Positions 33,311 through 45,345 are shown, counted from the stretch's first letter. The stretch: DNA of 64,000 nucleotides from Catonia carolina (GCA_035578175.1 JAQMRL010000004.1:40381401-40445400), one strand, 5' to 3'. Numbers and translations are program-made. Notes: generated from the sequence alone by a model not told the origin.

Positions 33311-34245
33311 GTGGGGACAATAGCTTAGAAGGGTTAATGAAAGATATGGAAAGATAGAAAAAGCAACTTGTCGTAAAACCTTCAGAATATGAATGAATCT
33401 TTATATATTTTTGAGCAGTTCATAATGTAGACACATTTAATGAATTGAAATAATTTGCATTAAATGAAAACTGTTGAAAAACTTTATTGTTTTTCAACAT
33501 TTGGGTTAATAAATATTATGGTATAGAGAAGGTACAACAAAAAAATAATTTCAATTTATAAACTTTCTTTTATTTAATAATTTTACATACAACTTACAAA
33601 AATTTAAACCAAATTTTTATTTTAAAGCTACATTGGACGCACAATGTTACATAAACAATAATTATGTTAAGAAAGATTTTCAGTATGATCATAATTTTAC
33701 AGATTTTATTTATGAATTCAATGTTCACAAGTGTGGTTACATATTACAACACAAATCTTAAAAACATATGTAAAAGAAAATTACAAAATTAGTAGACAAT
33801 TTAAAATTAACATGATTAATGTTTAACTAAAATTATATCTAACAAGTTTTAAATATTACACAAAATTAGTTTCTGAATAATGCAACCAATACAAAAAAGT
33901 CTTTCTTCATAAATCAAGACATATTTTAAAAGACAAATAGCTTTTACTTTCATATAACACGACAACTCAATTAATAATATTTATGTTTAGAATCTGAAGA
34001 AGAATTTTAAAATAACAATTTTACTAATATTTTCATTAATTTATTAGTTTATACTCTATTTCTTTTAAGATGAGAAGTACTGTAAACAACATTTTACCAA
34101 GTAAGGTTGGATCTGTTATGTCTACGCTACATGTAACCGGACGGCTGGTGCCCATTGCCCACTTTCATTTTGATATACTGTAAAACAATTTCAATACTGT
34201 TCATTTCAGTACATGCTGTACTAGTAATCGAATCAGTCCTTTATT
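33311..34245. other. intergenic, nothing recognised
   Basis: AT-rich sequence between the SINE and the non-LTR element with no open frame of note and no repeat matched in this window. Confidence 0.5.
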
Positions 34246-34894
34246 TAAATTTATTTATTTAATTTTTTAATTTAATTAATTAATACAATGCCTTTATTTA
34301 AAACATATTAACAGCATATCACAAAAATAACAATACAAAAGAAAATAATACAAATGAAAATGAAATAAAATGAAATAACCAACAAACTCAGCATAATCTT
34401 GACATGACCTATAGATGGTCGTCTGCCAGGATTAGTAAATTCAGAATAAATCAAATTAAACTGCCTGTTTTCCTTGAGCGTAGCGATAAAATAAACAAAT
34501 AACTAAACTCTTAAACTTCTATTATTTTAACATAAATAAATAATTCCAAAATTTGATAAGAATATTACAAAGAATTCTTTTAAATTGTTCAATAGGAAAA
34601 ATAGGCCTAGCCAAATCAATAATTATAAAAATAAATCAGTTGTTAATCAACAGGAAAAATAAATGCAATGGGTCTTTCAAGCAAATCAGCATCCAAAATT
34701 CAACAGCAGATAATACAGATATGAAAGGGCGCACACTGGTGATTTACCATCTCCCATCCTCACACGCAATCTATCACATACTCTTTTACACCACATACAC
34801 ATACTACATAATCACATACACATACTCTCACGCACTCTGTATTTACAAATGACTCGTTTTTTCTTCTTTTTTTTTATCCTGCACATTCATATAA

Positions 34895-37800
34895 TTAATA
34901 ATTAAATTCGTTTACTAGCCCTCTTCTATAACAAAGTGCAACTCGTACATATCCCGCTAGTTTCTTCCAACTTTTACCATTTAACCAGTCCAACACTTCC
35001 TCATCATTCAATTCAGATTTACCGAAATAATTTACACGTATACTACTTAATATGGGACACCTTCCCATAAAATGCAAAGTATCTTCTTTACTCCGTAAGT
35101 TACACAGGGAACACAACCACTGGGGTTCCTCCCTATCGCATCTGAAATTTAAACTTAGTAATTCTCCCCTAGCCCGGAAAATTAATCCCGTAGTACACCT
35201 ATCTAAGCCCAGATTCAAAAAATTATTTTCTCTTAAGTCGTGCTCCAACCGACTAAACAGACTATGATATTGCGCATCTGCAGCTCGCCGTAAAAAAATC
35301 TCCTTAAAATTGTTTTTAGCACATGCCAATATACTTTCCAGCTCATCCCTCCACCCTGTCACTCCATGCATTCCTCTACTTAAAGCACACCCATACCTTT
35401 CACTCAATCGCAACCACTCTCCATACCACCCAATTTCACTCTCAATCATTCTTTCGGCTAACATACGTGGCAATCTATGCCTGGGCAACTCCAACACTCT
35501 CAGTACATAATTAAAATGCATACGAAATATAAATAGAAAGAGCATTTCAGCATTTATTCCTAAATAAATTATATAATTAGGAGTGGCTCTTGGTAAAGCA
35601 AGTAATTTTTTGACAAAAAATCGCATCACCTCCTCCAAACAATCATATTGCCGGAAGCCCCAGATCTGTGCGCCGTAGGTAGCCACTGCCCTACTCACCG
35701 CCCGAAAAATTTTCCACTTAGCCTCCATTGACACTTCCTTCTTAATGATAAAATTTTTCCACACACCATTTAGGCCAAACTTAGCAATCGCTGATCTTTC
35801 TTTAACATGCTCAGTGAAAGACAAACTTGTAGTTAACGTAACTCCTAAATATTTATACTTCTTAACTACTTCAATTTCCTCATTCCCCAGAAACCATTTC
35901 TCACAAGCCGCTAAACGACCCCCTTTCCTAAACACCATTATTTTTGATTTTTGAGTATTAATTTCTAGTCCCCAACGATCACAATAATTTTTCAGGTCCC
36001 TTATCATTCTTTGTAAATCCCTTGGCGTGGATGCAAGAATAACCATATCGTCCGCGTACAATACTATTTTAACATTTATATCTCCTAACCATATTCCCTC
36101 CCCCAGATGATCCCCAATGTCATTTACAAAAATAGAAAATAATATAGGAGACAAAAGACATCCTTGTTTTAATCCTTTTACGGTATCAAAAAATTCTGTA
36201 ATCATATTATTACACCATACCCCAGCCTTAGTACCCCTATATAGTTCCGCTATAACACATATAAAACGATGAGACAGCCCCAATTCATACAATTTATAAA
36301 TTAACGCTTCTCTATCTACTCGATCAAAAGCTGCCTTTAAATCTACAAAGAAACAGTAAACTTTTTTACGCCTACCCAGTAATTTCAATTTTACTATGTT
36401 ATAAAGATTAAATATGTTGTCAACTGCGGAATAGCTCTTCCTAAAGCCAGCCTGACATTCGGATAACACGTCATTTTTATATATCCACCTCTCTAATCTA
36501 CTTAACATCACGCCCGAAAATAACTTAGCGACTGCATTTACAAACGAAATCCCTCTATAATTTCCCACCTCAGCCATATCCCCCTTTTTATAAATCGGAA
36601 AAATCACCGATTCCCGAAAATTCTGGGGCACAGACAAATGCGTTAAAATATTATTAAATACTTCCAGAACTAAATTTAGTACTTCCCTTGGTGCATTCTT
36701 AAAAAACTCTATCGGAATACCGTCCGTACCGGGCGCCTTATTATCTTTCGCTCTAGCCAAAACCATCTGTAACTCGCCCCATTTAATCTCACCATCAAGC
36801 ATTTCGTCCACCCTATACGGCATCGCATATGCCATCGGATGTGCTGCTATAAATTCACCTAATAAATTACTGAAGTGAAGTCGCCAAGCTTGTGGTGAAA
36901 TTCTCGTTGACATTTTAAAAGGCTTATTCCTAAAAATTTTCACAAGTCCCCAGAATGATCCTGAATCCCTAACAGTACCAATCTTCTTCGCTGCCTGCCT
37001 ATAAAATTGAAATTTCTTATTTTTACACAGCTTGGTATAAAATTTATTCGACTGCAAATACGCATTTTTTGTTTCCACATTATTACATCGCCTATACATA
37101 TTTAACTGTTTAAAGCACCTCACCCTAGCCCTCTCACACTCCCAATCATACCACTCCTGTTTAAAAACCTTATTATTTTTTCTAACTGGCCCCCTATTAT
37201 CTGCTGCTTCCTTAATTAAACTAAGTATTTTATTACTTGCTTCACCTGTATCCCTGGGTAACGGACAAATTTTTTTAACATTCCGCCGGATATAAGCCTC
37301 ATATTTTTCCTTTCCTGATTTGACCCAATAAAGCCTTGGTAAAAGAGCCAGATCAACAACATCCGGCGCATATTGCGATGATATAATATCCACCTCCAAA
37401 GGCATGTGGTCTGAATAGATAACTTGACCCACTTTAAAATTACTAACAAGATTCACCATATCCCATGACACGCAACACAAATCAATCACCGACTCACCCA
37501 AACTACTTACAAACGTAAATTCACCAGTCGCATCCCCCTTCACTCTACCATTCAGAACCACCAAGTTAAAGTTCTCGCACATATCTAAAAATTTTCTACC
37601 TTTACTGTTTATAATTTTATCTTTTGATACTCTACAATAATTTATTAAATTTGTAGAACTGAGAATTTGCTCTGGTAGTATTTGATGCTCACCAATCCTA
37701 CAATTAAAATCGCCAATTAGAATAATACCATTATTTGGACTATGATTTTCTAAAATTTCCCACAAATTTGACCATTCTTCCTCCCACCTTTCTCTATCGC

Positions 37801-38218
37801 AACTAAGATACACGGGAATAATCATAACCGGAACCTGCCTAAATTTGACATTAATCACAACCCTGTCATCTATTGTCATAAACTTAGCATCCTTAAATTT
37901 ATTTTTCCTAAATCCAACAACGGTTCCACCCTTAGCTCTACCCATATTGTTAACTCTTACTGCCGTCGTCAAACAAATATCATACTCAGCGAAAAAACCA
38001 GTAACCCATCCCGATTGCCCCTCCTCCAAAAAGGTCTCATATAAACAAAAAATATCAGAAGTTTTAACAAAATTATGAAAATGAATATCGCTACATTTAC
38101 TTTTAAGACCCGCTACATTAAAACTAATCAACCTAATACCGCAATAATTACTCACATGCAAGCCACTAACATCACAACCAATTCGAGTATTTGGACTACC
38201 TTGGCAGACGACATCCTC
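34895..38218 (-). CDS. non-LTR retrotransposon ORF2 (endonuclease-reverse transcriptase)
   Basis: Open from the codon after the ORF1 stop (1107 codons). The endonuclease begins at RLISFNVAGLKSK. Counting from TTG 38161 as residue 1, catalytic positions are N15, E42, the D151 of LIGDFN and SDH at 250-252. Reverse-transcriptase motifs follow: AGFRKSYSAVDNI, FVDLKAAFDRVD, GLKQGCLLSPILFSIFVNDI and YADD at 702-705. Near the C terminus C1017, C1020, H1030 and C1035 form a CCHC-like cluster. No in-frame ATG precedes residue 73, which lies beyond catalytic E42, so a normal AUG start would remove the endonuclease active site. No internal stops: potentially active. Confidence 0.92.
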   Translation of the reverse strand, partial: EDVVCQGSPNTRIGCDVSGLHVSNYCGIRLISFNVAGLKSKCSDIHFHNFVKTSDIFCLYETFLEEGQSGWVTGFFAEYDICLTTAVRVNNMGRAKGGTVVGFRKNKFKDAKFMTIDDRVVINVKFRQVPVMIIPVYLSCDRERWEEEWSNLWEILENHSPNNGIILIGDFNCRIGEHQILPEQILSSTNLINYCRVSKDKIINSKGRKFLDMCENFNLVVLNGRVKGDATGEFTFVSSLGESVIDLCCVSWDMVNLVSNFKVGQVIYSDHMPLEVDIISSQYAPDVVDLALLPRLYWVKSGKEKYEAYIRRNVKKICPLPRDTGEASNKILSLIKEAADNRGPVRKNNKVFKQEWYDWECERARVRCFKQLNMYRRCNNVETKNAYLQSNKFYTKLCKNKKFQFYRQAAKKIGTVRDSGSFWGLVKIFRNKPFKMSTRISPQAWRLHFSNLLGEFIAAHPMAYAMPYRVDEMLDGEIKWGELQMVLARAKDNKAPGTDGIPIEFFKNAPREVLNLVLEVFNNILTHLSVPQNFRESVIFPIYKKGDMAEVGNYRGISFVNAVAKLFSGVMLSRLERWIYKNDVLSECQAGFRKSYSAVDNIFNLYNIVKLKLLGRRKKVYCFFVDLKAAFDRVDREALIYKLYELGLSHRFICVIAELYRGTKAGVWCNNMITEFFDTVKGLKQGCLLSPILFSIFVNDIGDHLGEGIWLGDINVKIVLYADDMVILASTPRDLQRMIRDLKNYCDRWGLEINTQKSKIMVFRKGGRLAACEKWFLGNEEIEVVKKYKYLGVTLTTSLSFTEHVKERSAIAKFGLNGVWKNFIIKKEVSMEAKWKIFRAVSRAVATYGAQIWGFRQYDCLEEVMRFFVKKLLALPRATPNYIIYLGINAEMLFLFIFRMHFNYVLRVLELPRHRLPRMLAERMIESEIGWYGEWLRLSERYGCALSRGMHGVTGWRDELESILACAKNNFKEIFLRRAADAQYHSLFSRLEHDLRENNFLNLGLDRCTTGLIFRARGELLSLNFRCDREEPQWLCSLCNLRSKEDTLHFMGRCPILSSIRVNYFGKSELNDEEVLDWLNGKSWKKLAGYVRVALCYRRGLVNEFNY

Positions 38219-38221
38219 CTA
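38219..38221 (-). promoter_or_regulatory. UAG between ORF1 and ORF2 in the same frame (candidate recoding site)
   Basis: ORF1 ends GCA TAG and the next codons, GAG GAT GTC GTC, continue open in the same frame for 19 codons to the TTG and on into the endonuclease. ATGs in this junction (for instance in GGATG) are in another frame and stop within about 20 codons. Readthrough, non-AUG reinitiation, or a recent point mutation fusing or splitting the ORFs would all fit. Confidence 0.6.
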
Positions 38222-39088
38222 TGCATAATTAACCTCTTCGTTACTACCTAATATCATTTCTCTGTTTTTCAGAAAACTCAAACCAGAAAAGTCCTTTCCG
38301 CACATTTCTTTCAATTTTTCCAACCCGCACCCATTTTTTGATTGTAATCCGGCACTTTCCGAAAAAGTAAACACCTGCCCTCTAAAGTACAGTTTATCCA
38401 CTGCCACAAAAACCCCTTCTTCTCCCACAGTTTTCATTATTTCTTTTTTCAAAGTCAATAGCACACTGCGACTTCTACGAGTTTCTACACTAAAGTCTCT
38501 ATGTACAACATATCGGGTCCCCTTTAATTTATATGCATTCTTAAGAATACAATTTATGTCCCTTTCTTCCGGTATATGTGCTATGATAGGAGCATTGTCT
38601 CTGTTTTTACCCAAAGAGTGTGCACGATTTATTTTAACACTATTTGAAACTGCTAGAATCGTGTTGCAAAAGTTCTCAACGATTTCACAACAATCACTCC
38701 CCTTGTTATATGTAAGCCCCTTGAAAATTAAATTATTCCTTCTAGAACGATCCTCTAGATTAACAATTTTACACTTCAAAAAGTTATTTTCGCTCTTTAA
38801 CTTTGATACCTCCACTTTTAAACCAACATTTTCTTTTATTAACTCATCTATAGAATTTTTTAGTTCATTCATGTCGTTTTTAGTTGCTAAACTACTTAAC
38901 TTTTTATCCAAAAGCCTTCCCAAGACCGCTTCCATATCCCTTACTGAAGCCTGTGTCGATCCAGAAGTTCCTGATCGCGAATCCATACCTTTTGCGGTTT
39001 TCTTCTTTTCCTGAGCCAAATTCTCAGGAGAACTTAACGACCGTGGACGCTTATTCGGTGAAAAATAATTTTCAAGTGCGTTCGGCAT
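38219..39088 (-). CDS. non-LTR retrotransposon ORF1 protein (RNA-binding)
   Basis: 289 codons from ATG 39088, stop TAG 38221-38219. Basic, disordered N terminus (about 1-50), a long coiled coil (about 51-113; Leu-rich heptads through DELIKENVGLKVEVSKLKSE), then LEDRSRRNNLIFKGL at about 111-125. That motif marks the start of the RNA-recognition fold in L1-type ORF1 proteins. A C-terminal domain follows (about 195-270). The expected role is trimeric nucleic-acid chaperone packaging the element RNA (family knowledge). The stop is directly followed by an open reading stretch in the same frame leading into ORF2. Confidence 0.88.
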   Translation of the reverse strand: MPNALENYFSPNKRPRSLSSPENLAQEKKKTAKGMDSRSGTSGSTQASVRDMEAVLGRLLDKKLSSLATKNDMNELKNSIDELIKENVGLKVEVSKLKSENNFLKCKIVNLEDRSRRNNLIFKGLTYNKGSDCCEIVENFCNTILAVSNSVKINRAHSLGKNRDNAPIIAHIPEERDINCILKNAYKLKGTRYVVHRDFSVETRRSRSVLLTLKKEIMKTVGEEGVFVAVDKLYFRGQVFTFSESAGLQSKNGCGLEKLKEMCGKDFSGLSFLKNREMILGSNEEVNYA

Positions 39089-39305
39089 TCAAAAATACAC
39101 CAATTGAATATTCCCAAAAAAAAACAACACAAAAATAAACGAAAATGCAAATACTAATGAATATAAATACAATTTTTCACTAACGGACACGCCGCCACAC
39201 GAACAACGAATATTTAAATAGTATTTATCTATTCCGATACGGACAATGACAAATACGTCTACTCTCTACGACTGCCAATTTACTAATCCTAAATTTATTT
39301 ATTTA

Positions 39306-40330
39306 TTCTAATACAATTCTTATGGGCAATGCTACCATTCGGTAAGAAAGGAAAAGATTCTTAATTGATCTTCAAAAAAAATTACGATAATCGACTGGTT
39401 AAAAAGTAAAGGAGTACAGTGTGACAATAGCATGTTGAAAGTTGAACTTTTAAGCAAATTGAAATTAATTAAACCTAAATTTAATTTGTATAAAGTAGAT
39501 GAAACTGGCAAAGGCAAGCAACTATGGTACCATGCTACGATTGCCACCGTACTACTGTAACCTAAATCCTTAGTGCAGGCTCAGGTAAAGGATTACGAAG
39601 CTACAAATAATAAGACATTTAAGCTTCAAGAAGTAAGAAAACTTTTTGAAATTTGAGTTTCTAAAGTATCTGTGAATACGTGGAAAAATTGTGTAGCTGG
39701 AAAAGGAGGAGAAACGCATGTGGGATTTAGATTCTTTGAGCGAATTTCAGGTAGAAAAACTTGTTGTAAATTTGAAACATGATTCAAGTAGTGACAACAA
39801 GGATGATGTATCGTCTGATAAAGCTTTATCGGGTGTAGAAGAATATTACGATAAGGTAACCTGTTACAGTACTGTTTACAATTAACAACCATAACTCTAT
39901 TTACAAATAAATGTTTATAATAATTAGATTTATTATAGTAATAAGAATCTAAATTAATTATTACAAAAATTAACAACATAGTAAAATTTTTCGGTTGCGC
40001 TACGTAATATTTTTCTATAAAAATTATTTTGACCAGGTCTTAGTTTAGCTGACATAAAGTATAATTTAAAGAAAATTACTAATAAAGATTCTCTACTATA
40101 AGTAACAAAACATTTTTGATTCCCTGAAGTACTTTTTGATAAAAAATCAGGCTACTAGTTTGGCACTTATAATTTATTACAAAAATTATATAACAATATA
40201 ACACGACATAAAAATTAAATAATTCTTTTTTAATTTACCTTAAAATTTAAAATTCTAAATTTTGATCACAATAATCCTTACCAGTACCTAGACATCAAAA
40301 TAAAGTTAATAACTTATATTTTACCATAAG
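39306..40330. other. intergenic, unidentified
   Basis: Contains a stretch at about 39600-39740 (+) reading VSVNTWKNCVAGKGGETHVG that looks like decayed coding sequence, but I could not assign it to a family. Confidence 0.35.
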
Positions 40331-40334
40331 GTAC

Positions 40335-40985
40335 ACTTAAAGTCCCAGATGATCATCAACAGAGAGGACATGCATGGCATGTGCCTGTATGTCGACGGGA
40401 ATAGAATAGAGCATGTCTTGCAGTATTTTTACCTGGGCACCAAGGCATGAGAAAACTCACACGAGATATGGTGTCATATTGAAAAGGCCAGAGGGGTTTT
40501 AAATACAATGGGTTCAGCGTTTAGGAGCCATGACCTGACACAGCACCAAATTACCACTCCTCAGATGCTATTTGTTTTCTGTTCTTCTGTATGGTATTGG
40601 AGACTTGGACCGGGCGACAGCATGCAGGCTTGAGACTTTTGAACTGTGGTTGTATATGAGAATTCTGTGGACACAGAAAGTCACTAATGTTGAAATTTTA
40701 TTGAGAATAAACAAGGGTTTGGAATTGGTAAAAATTATTAAGTGTCGTAAGCTGCAGTATCACAAGCATATTATGAGAAATCACAAAAAAGATATGATAT
40801 ACTGCAGTGAATTCTCCAGGGAAAGAGGAATCCTGGTAGAAAAAGAATTTCCTGGCTCGTCAATTAGGGGACCTGGTTCGGTAATAACTCCATGAAATTG
40901 TTCCGGATTTCAACTAATAAGGTCAAAGTAGACATGAAGATCGCAAACATCCAAACCGGATAGGCTCGACAAGAAGAAGAAGAAA
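40335..40985 (+). pseudogene. RTE-like reverse transcriptase remnant with (GAA)n tail
   Basis: Order on +: MIINREDMHGMCLYVDG and LQYFYLGT, a frame break, SVLLYGIGDLDRATACRLET, FELWLYMRILWT, then VEILLRINKGLELVKIIKCR and KLQYHKHIMRN. The 3' end runs into GACAAGAAGAAGAAGAAAG at about 40970. Same protein region as 363-1020 but a different lineage by sequence. Confidence 0.78.
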
Positions 40986-41141
40986 GTCTTTCCGTGGTTT
41001 GCATTTTTATAAATTTTCATTACGGCATTACTTAAAAAAATTTATTTCTTAAACCTTGTTAAGAAATAATATTTACAATTAAATTTTAAAGATATGATAA
41101 GATTTAATACGTACAAAGAAAATTTAAGATATTTATTTATA

Positions 41142-42055
41142 CGAGGTTCAGCTAAAAAAAATAACTGGATTAATGCTATAAAATTATTTTATTTTATTCC
41201 TTCACAACTTTGACATTTTCCCTTTCAATATACTTCCCTCCACTATCCTATACGGATTTTCCACTGATCAAAGCAGTGTTGAAAGTCATTTTCTATAAGC
41301 AGGTTCATTGTCTCCGTCGCTTTCTGTTTCACTGCATCAAGCAATCCAAAACTGGTTCCTTTAAGTACAGTTTTCACCTTGGGGAACAAAAAAGTTACAT
41401 GGAGCAAGGTCTGGTAAGTAGGGTGGATGCTCCAACAGAGGGCTCCCGTGCTTAGCCAAATATGTTTTTAACATCTAGTGCAGAGTAGGACCAGGCACTG
41501 TCATGACCACATTTATCAGGACCACTTTTGAGCAAAATTTTCGCGTGTTCAAATGCTCATGCAAAATCTGCCAAACCGATTCTTTACAGATTCCTACAAT
41601 CTTTGCAAATACTTAATTGATGGTCTTTTCTAAACAAAGCGCTTCAATGTTTCCATCCATTGTCAACATTGAAGATCATCCTGGACATGGGTCATCTTCA
41701 ATCACTTCTTTCCCCTCCTTTAACCATTTAATTACTCAAAAACCTGAGTACATGACAAACATCACCATAAACTTGTTTCAACAAAATATGGGCTTCTGTA
41801 GCAGTCTTCCCAAGTTTCACTCAGAATTAAAATTGACACATTTTTCTTTCAAAACACTCAGCATTTTTCCGACACACAGCAAATACACAATCAGACAAGC
41901 ATGGCGGCCAATGCCCAACAGAGTGACTGACAGATGATTATGCGGCTGGAATGGAGAGGAGGGATATCAAGTGACACAGCAATGAGCCTATCGATGTGCA
42001 CGCACACGTTGATTTTCCGTTATACATTCAATCTGATTTTTTTAGCCCCACCTCA
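41142..42055 (-). pseudogene. degenerate mariner element
   Basis: TIRs CGAGGTTCAGCTAAAAAAAA (41142) and the inverted TTTTTTTAGCCCCACCTCA (ends 42055). The - strand shows eroded C-terminal transposase (HPPYLPDLAPC-like, then a PQGEN/KTVLKGTSFG block) with many frame breaks. Total length of about 0.9 kb implies an internal deletion. The TIR resembles that of 3008-3925 only in the terminal GAGGT. Confidence 0.75.
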
Positions 42056-42752
42056 TATAATAGTTTAACACATGAACCTGGGCCTTCCATCCTTTAAAAC
42101 ATAACTTATTAACTTATTTCAGTTCTGGCTTATTGAAGATTATCCCTACAGGAACACTACCTGTTTTGAAATTAGTTTCAATACAGCCACATTTCTAGTT
42201 TACAGTACAATACAATTCTATTAAAGTCCCTTAAATCAGGACTAATTTACGCTACAAATAAATAATAAAATTTGTAGGTAAAGAAGTTGCTCTGTATTAC
42301 AATCATGGTATGTTACAAGTTGCAGACAGAGAAAACACAGACCAAGCTCCTTATGATGAAAAAGATCATGCTACTCACAAATAATGTCCTGAACTGAAAC
42401 AACAGAAGTTTATGAGCTACGTTCAACGAATTAAGAGCTTATTTGTATGGTTGATGAATAGTACTGTACTGTTTACAATCTGTAGAAACTTACATTTAAA
42501 AAACTGTGCTTCCTCAATATAAATGTAGTTTTCTTTATATTGATTTTCTTATGTTCTCTAGTTATGGACTCTGGTCTCATCTAACTTAACAAGATTGTAC
42601 TGTACAATACCTGACTTAAACAAAGATTTTTAAGTTACTGAATATCTAACTAACTTGATATATATGTCATTAATTTTTAAACAATTTAAATTAGTTTTTA
42701 CAATATAGTATGTATAAATTACACTAACTTTATACGTAATAAGAAATATATA

Positions 42753-43526
42753 CAGTAAAAGCTCCGATATCTGGCAATCTACCATTCGGAACATTATATT
42801 AACCGGCATATTTTCAACTGAAAAAATTGAACAAGTTTGAAACAGCTTTTACAGCACTGCAATTCCACAACAAGAACAACATACATGATAATTTATAGCA
42901 TTACACTTTGTTCACTAATTCTCCTAACGAAGACTATCGCAACATCAACTATTATCGTCAGATGGAAAAAAAAATTCAAGAAAAATGAACATTTCATGGA
43001 TACTGCAGACACTTTTACAACGCTTTTAAGATTTGTTTAAGTTGAGAAATACAATTCGGCTCAGGAAGTTTTGCAACTACACATGCTTTATTCAAAATTT
43101 ATTCAAAAACGATCATCACTTATCAGACAGTCAGACATTTGTGATTTTTTTTTTAAACCCAGTGAAACTTACAATAACGTTTATGTTTTGTTTTAATGTA
43201 CTGTAGACTAAGAAGTTTCTTTTATTTGTAACTGTTTTTAAGTTTTACTGTACTACGTATTCTTGTAACATTAGTGTATATGAATGTGTTAGCGTGTGAT
43301 TTTATTAATTTGGAAGGAAGCGAATATAATAAACATTATATGAAATGTAATAGTGTAAAAATTATTAATTAAAATATAAAGTTATTTAGGTACAATACTA
43401 AGAAATAAATGTTTTTCCATGACCAATTTCTGCACACTGAAAACAACATTCCATTTCCATACCGGAAATTTTTGATAACCAGCAACATGCTGACCCTGAG
43501 GGTAATGGATATTAGAGCTGTTACTG
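42753..43526. mobile_element. pogo/Tigger-like TIR element
   Basis: CAGTAAAAGCTCCGATATCT at 42753 and the inverted GATATTAGAGCTGTTACTG ending at 43526, TA on each side. Near the left end, FTALQFHNKNNIHDNL-like remnants hint at the end of a pogo transposase. Confidence 0.75.
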
Positions 43527-43774
43527 TATTTTAATAATACAACAAGCAAGTAGTATAAACTGCAGTAAAATCTATAAATCTAATAGAAAAATAGTAATTT
43601 AAAAAAAAAACAATGTGTAAAAATATTACCAAAAATATTTTTTCGAAACTACATTGAGCTTAGGAATTAAAATACACATAGTTGTACAAAATACAGCAGG
43701 AAAACTATTTTTAAAATTAATGAAGCCTCAAGGATAAAAATTAATTGGACCTAATAGATTAATTTAACAAATTA

Positions 43775-44405
43775 CAACTGCATTCAATGCTCGATTTAAC
43801 GGTTTAATTAGGGGATACCGATGTACGTTGTTGTAAAAGTCTGTTAAATTGAAAGTCAATTCGTTATAACACAATCGGTCAAGTACGTTTTTAGAATGAG
43901 TTAGTAAACATTGGATTTGCTTATAGCCTTATTCTTATCATAACTTTCAAACACTTGTACCTTTCAGGAAGAACTTACCTTACGGGAAGAGCTACAAAGC
44001 GTCGTAAAATAAAACAAAATAAATCACCAGCCAAAACACTGATTTTATTTTGTACTTTTACCAATACAGTAAAACTGAATAGTAAGCTAATGCTAATTTT
44101 TTTTATAAAATTCAGTTATTAAATAGCATCACATTAATTAAAAAACCACAATTAAAATAAACATATAAAATTGTACAAAAAATGTAACGAAAATAAAAAT
44201 AGAAAAAATTAAGAATTATGATTATTTTGAAACTAGGAATATCTTATCATGTATATATAGCTAATTAGTTACGAATATCAAACACTGTTATTGGAAGTTT
44301 TTCTTCACAAAAATTAAAATTCCTTAGATTTTTAAATTTTCAAACCGTTTTTTTTATTTTAAGCTAGTCCGTTAAATCAAAGTCGCTTAAATTGAGCATT
44401 GACTG
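43775..44405. mobile_element. pogo/Tigger-like TIR element
   Basis: TTCAATGCTCGATTTAACGG near the left end is complementary to TTAAATTGAGCATTGACTG, which ends at 44405 next to TA. The left boundary is approximate. Confidence 0.6.
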
Positions 44406-44409
44406 TACA

Positions 44410-45220
44410 TAGAATTATGCAGTATCTTAAATACTTTTTTGAAGTTAGTTGTTGATCAATATATTTACACTACAAATAGACTTATTTGAAAAACTATATA
44501 AGATTAAAATTATATTTATAAATTTTTAATAGTAATGAAGAAAGCTAATATCTTTTTTAAACAAAAAACCATTAATTACACTCTTATATTAATATTTTTA
44601 AATATTTATTTAAGGATTTATTCATTATTCGACCAAATCTTCCAGACAATAGCTGGAAATTTTATCCAGAACTAGTTCAACAAGTGTTATAGAGCGGATG
44701 CCAAATAAGCTTGCCGGTGTAGCTGTGCGATTCAGTCGGTATATTTTGTGTCTTAGTACCGAACTGCCTATTAAATTACAGGCGCTGAACAATGTAAATT
44801 ATCTTCTATAAGCGACGTTAAAAACATTCAATTGTAAACAATTAACGCCTACCATGTACAACACATTACAGACTAATGTTTTCAGATTAGCTGATATAAC
44901 TTATAACGTTTCGAGAGTGACATGACTCTGATCACAGCTAGTACAGCACTAACCCCTACTACTCATTGAGGCAACCAAGCGCACCAATACCACAATAAAC
45001 CATCTGTGCACTTCAGAAAACTGGCAAACTTATTTGGTGCCTGCTCTACCAACTGAACCATTAAGATCTTTTGGGATCATACAAGGGACATCAGGAAAAT
45101 ACTAACTGTTTGCAACACATGGTGTACTTATGATGTAAGTAACTACTGTTCATATTCAAATACCATCAGTCTGTTCACTATATTCTTTTTGTTTCATGTC
45201 CAAATGTTTGGACATTATTA
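44410..45220. other. intergenic, nothing recognised
   Basis: AT-rich then mixed-composition DNA; no coding signal or repeat match seen. Confidence 0.45.
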
Positions 45221-45221
45221 T

Positions 45222-45345
45222 TGCAGAGGATGAAGGGTGATAAACAAAACCGAATGATGAAAATATACCAGACCTGACCTGGAATTGAATCCCTTGGTGT
45301 AGAAGTCACTTGCACCGACCACTACACCATGGGTCAGCCAAAGTA
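45222..45345 (-). repeat. tRNA-derived SINE
   Basis: The - strand GCTGACCCATGGTGTAGTGG, then GGGATTCAATTCCAGGTCAG (decayed B box) and GGTCTGGTATATTTTCATCA. Confidence 0.75.

Larger units (their letters stand above)
34262..39289 (-). mobile_element. apparently full-length non-LTR retrotransposon
   Basis: About 5.0 kb, read right to left: roughly 200 bp 5' UTR, ORF1 (39088-38219), ORF2 (to 34895) and about 630 bp 3' UTR. The 3' UTR has an AATAAA near 34293 and ends in a TTAA-rich tail. Identical 16-bp copies of TAAATTTATTTATTTA sit at 34246-34261 and 39290-39305, a candidate target-site duplication; it is low complexity, so chance is possible. Both ORFs are open, base composition differs from the AT-rich surroundings, and the copy looks young. 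The clade is not certain: an APE-type endonuclease, YADD reverse transcriptase and ORF1 with coiled coil and RNA-recognition fold exclude R2-like and RTE-like elements. Confidence 0.85.

Noticed and set aside
38159..38161. TTG at 38161 as the real ORF2 start
   Set aside because: It is only the first start-like codon in an open frame that continues upstream to the ORF1 stop; nothing specific supports initiation there.
35052..39138. Open frames on the + strand opposite the retrotransposon
   Set aside because: Shadows of ORF1/ORF2; no independent motif.
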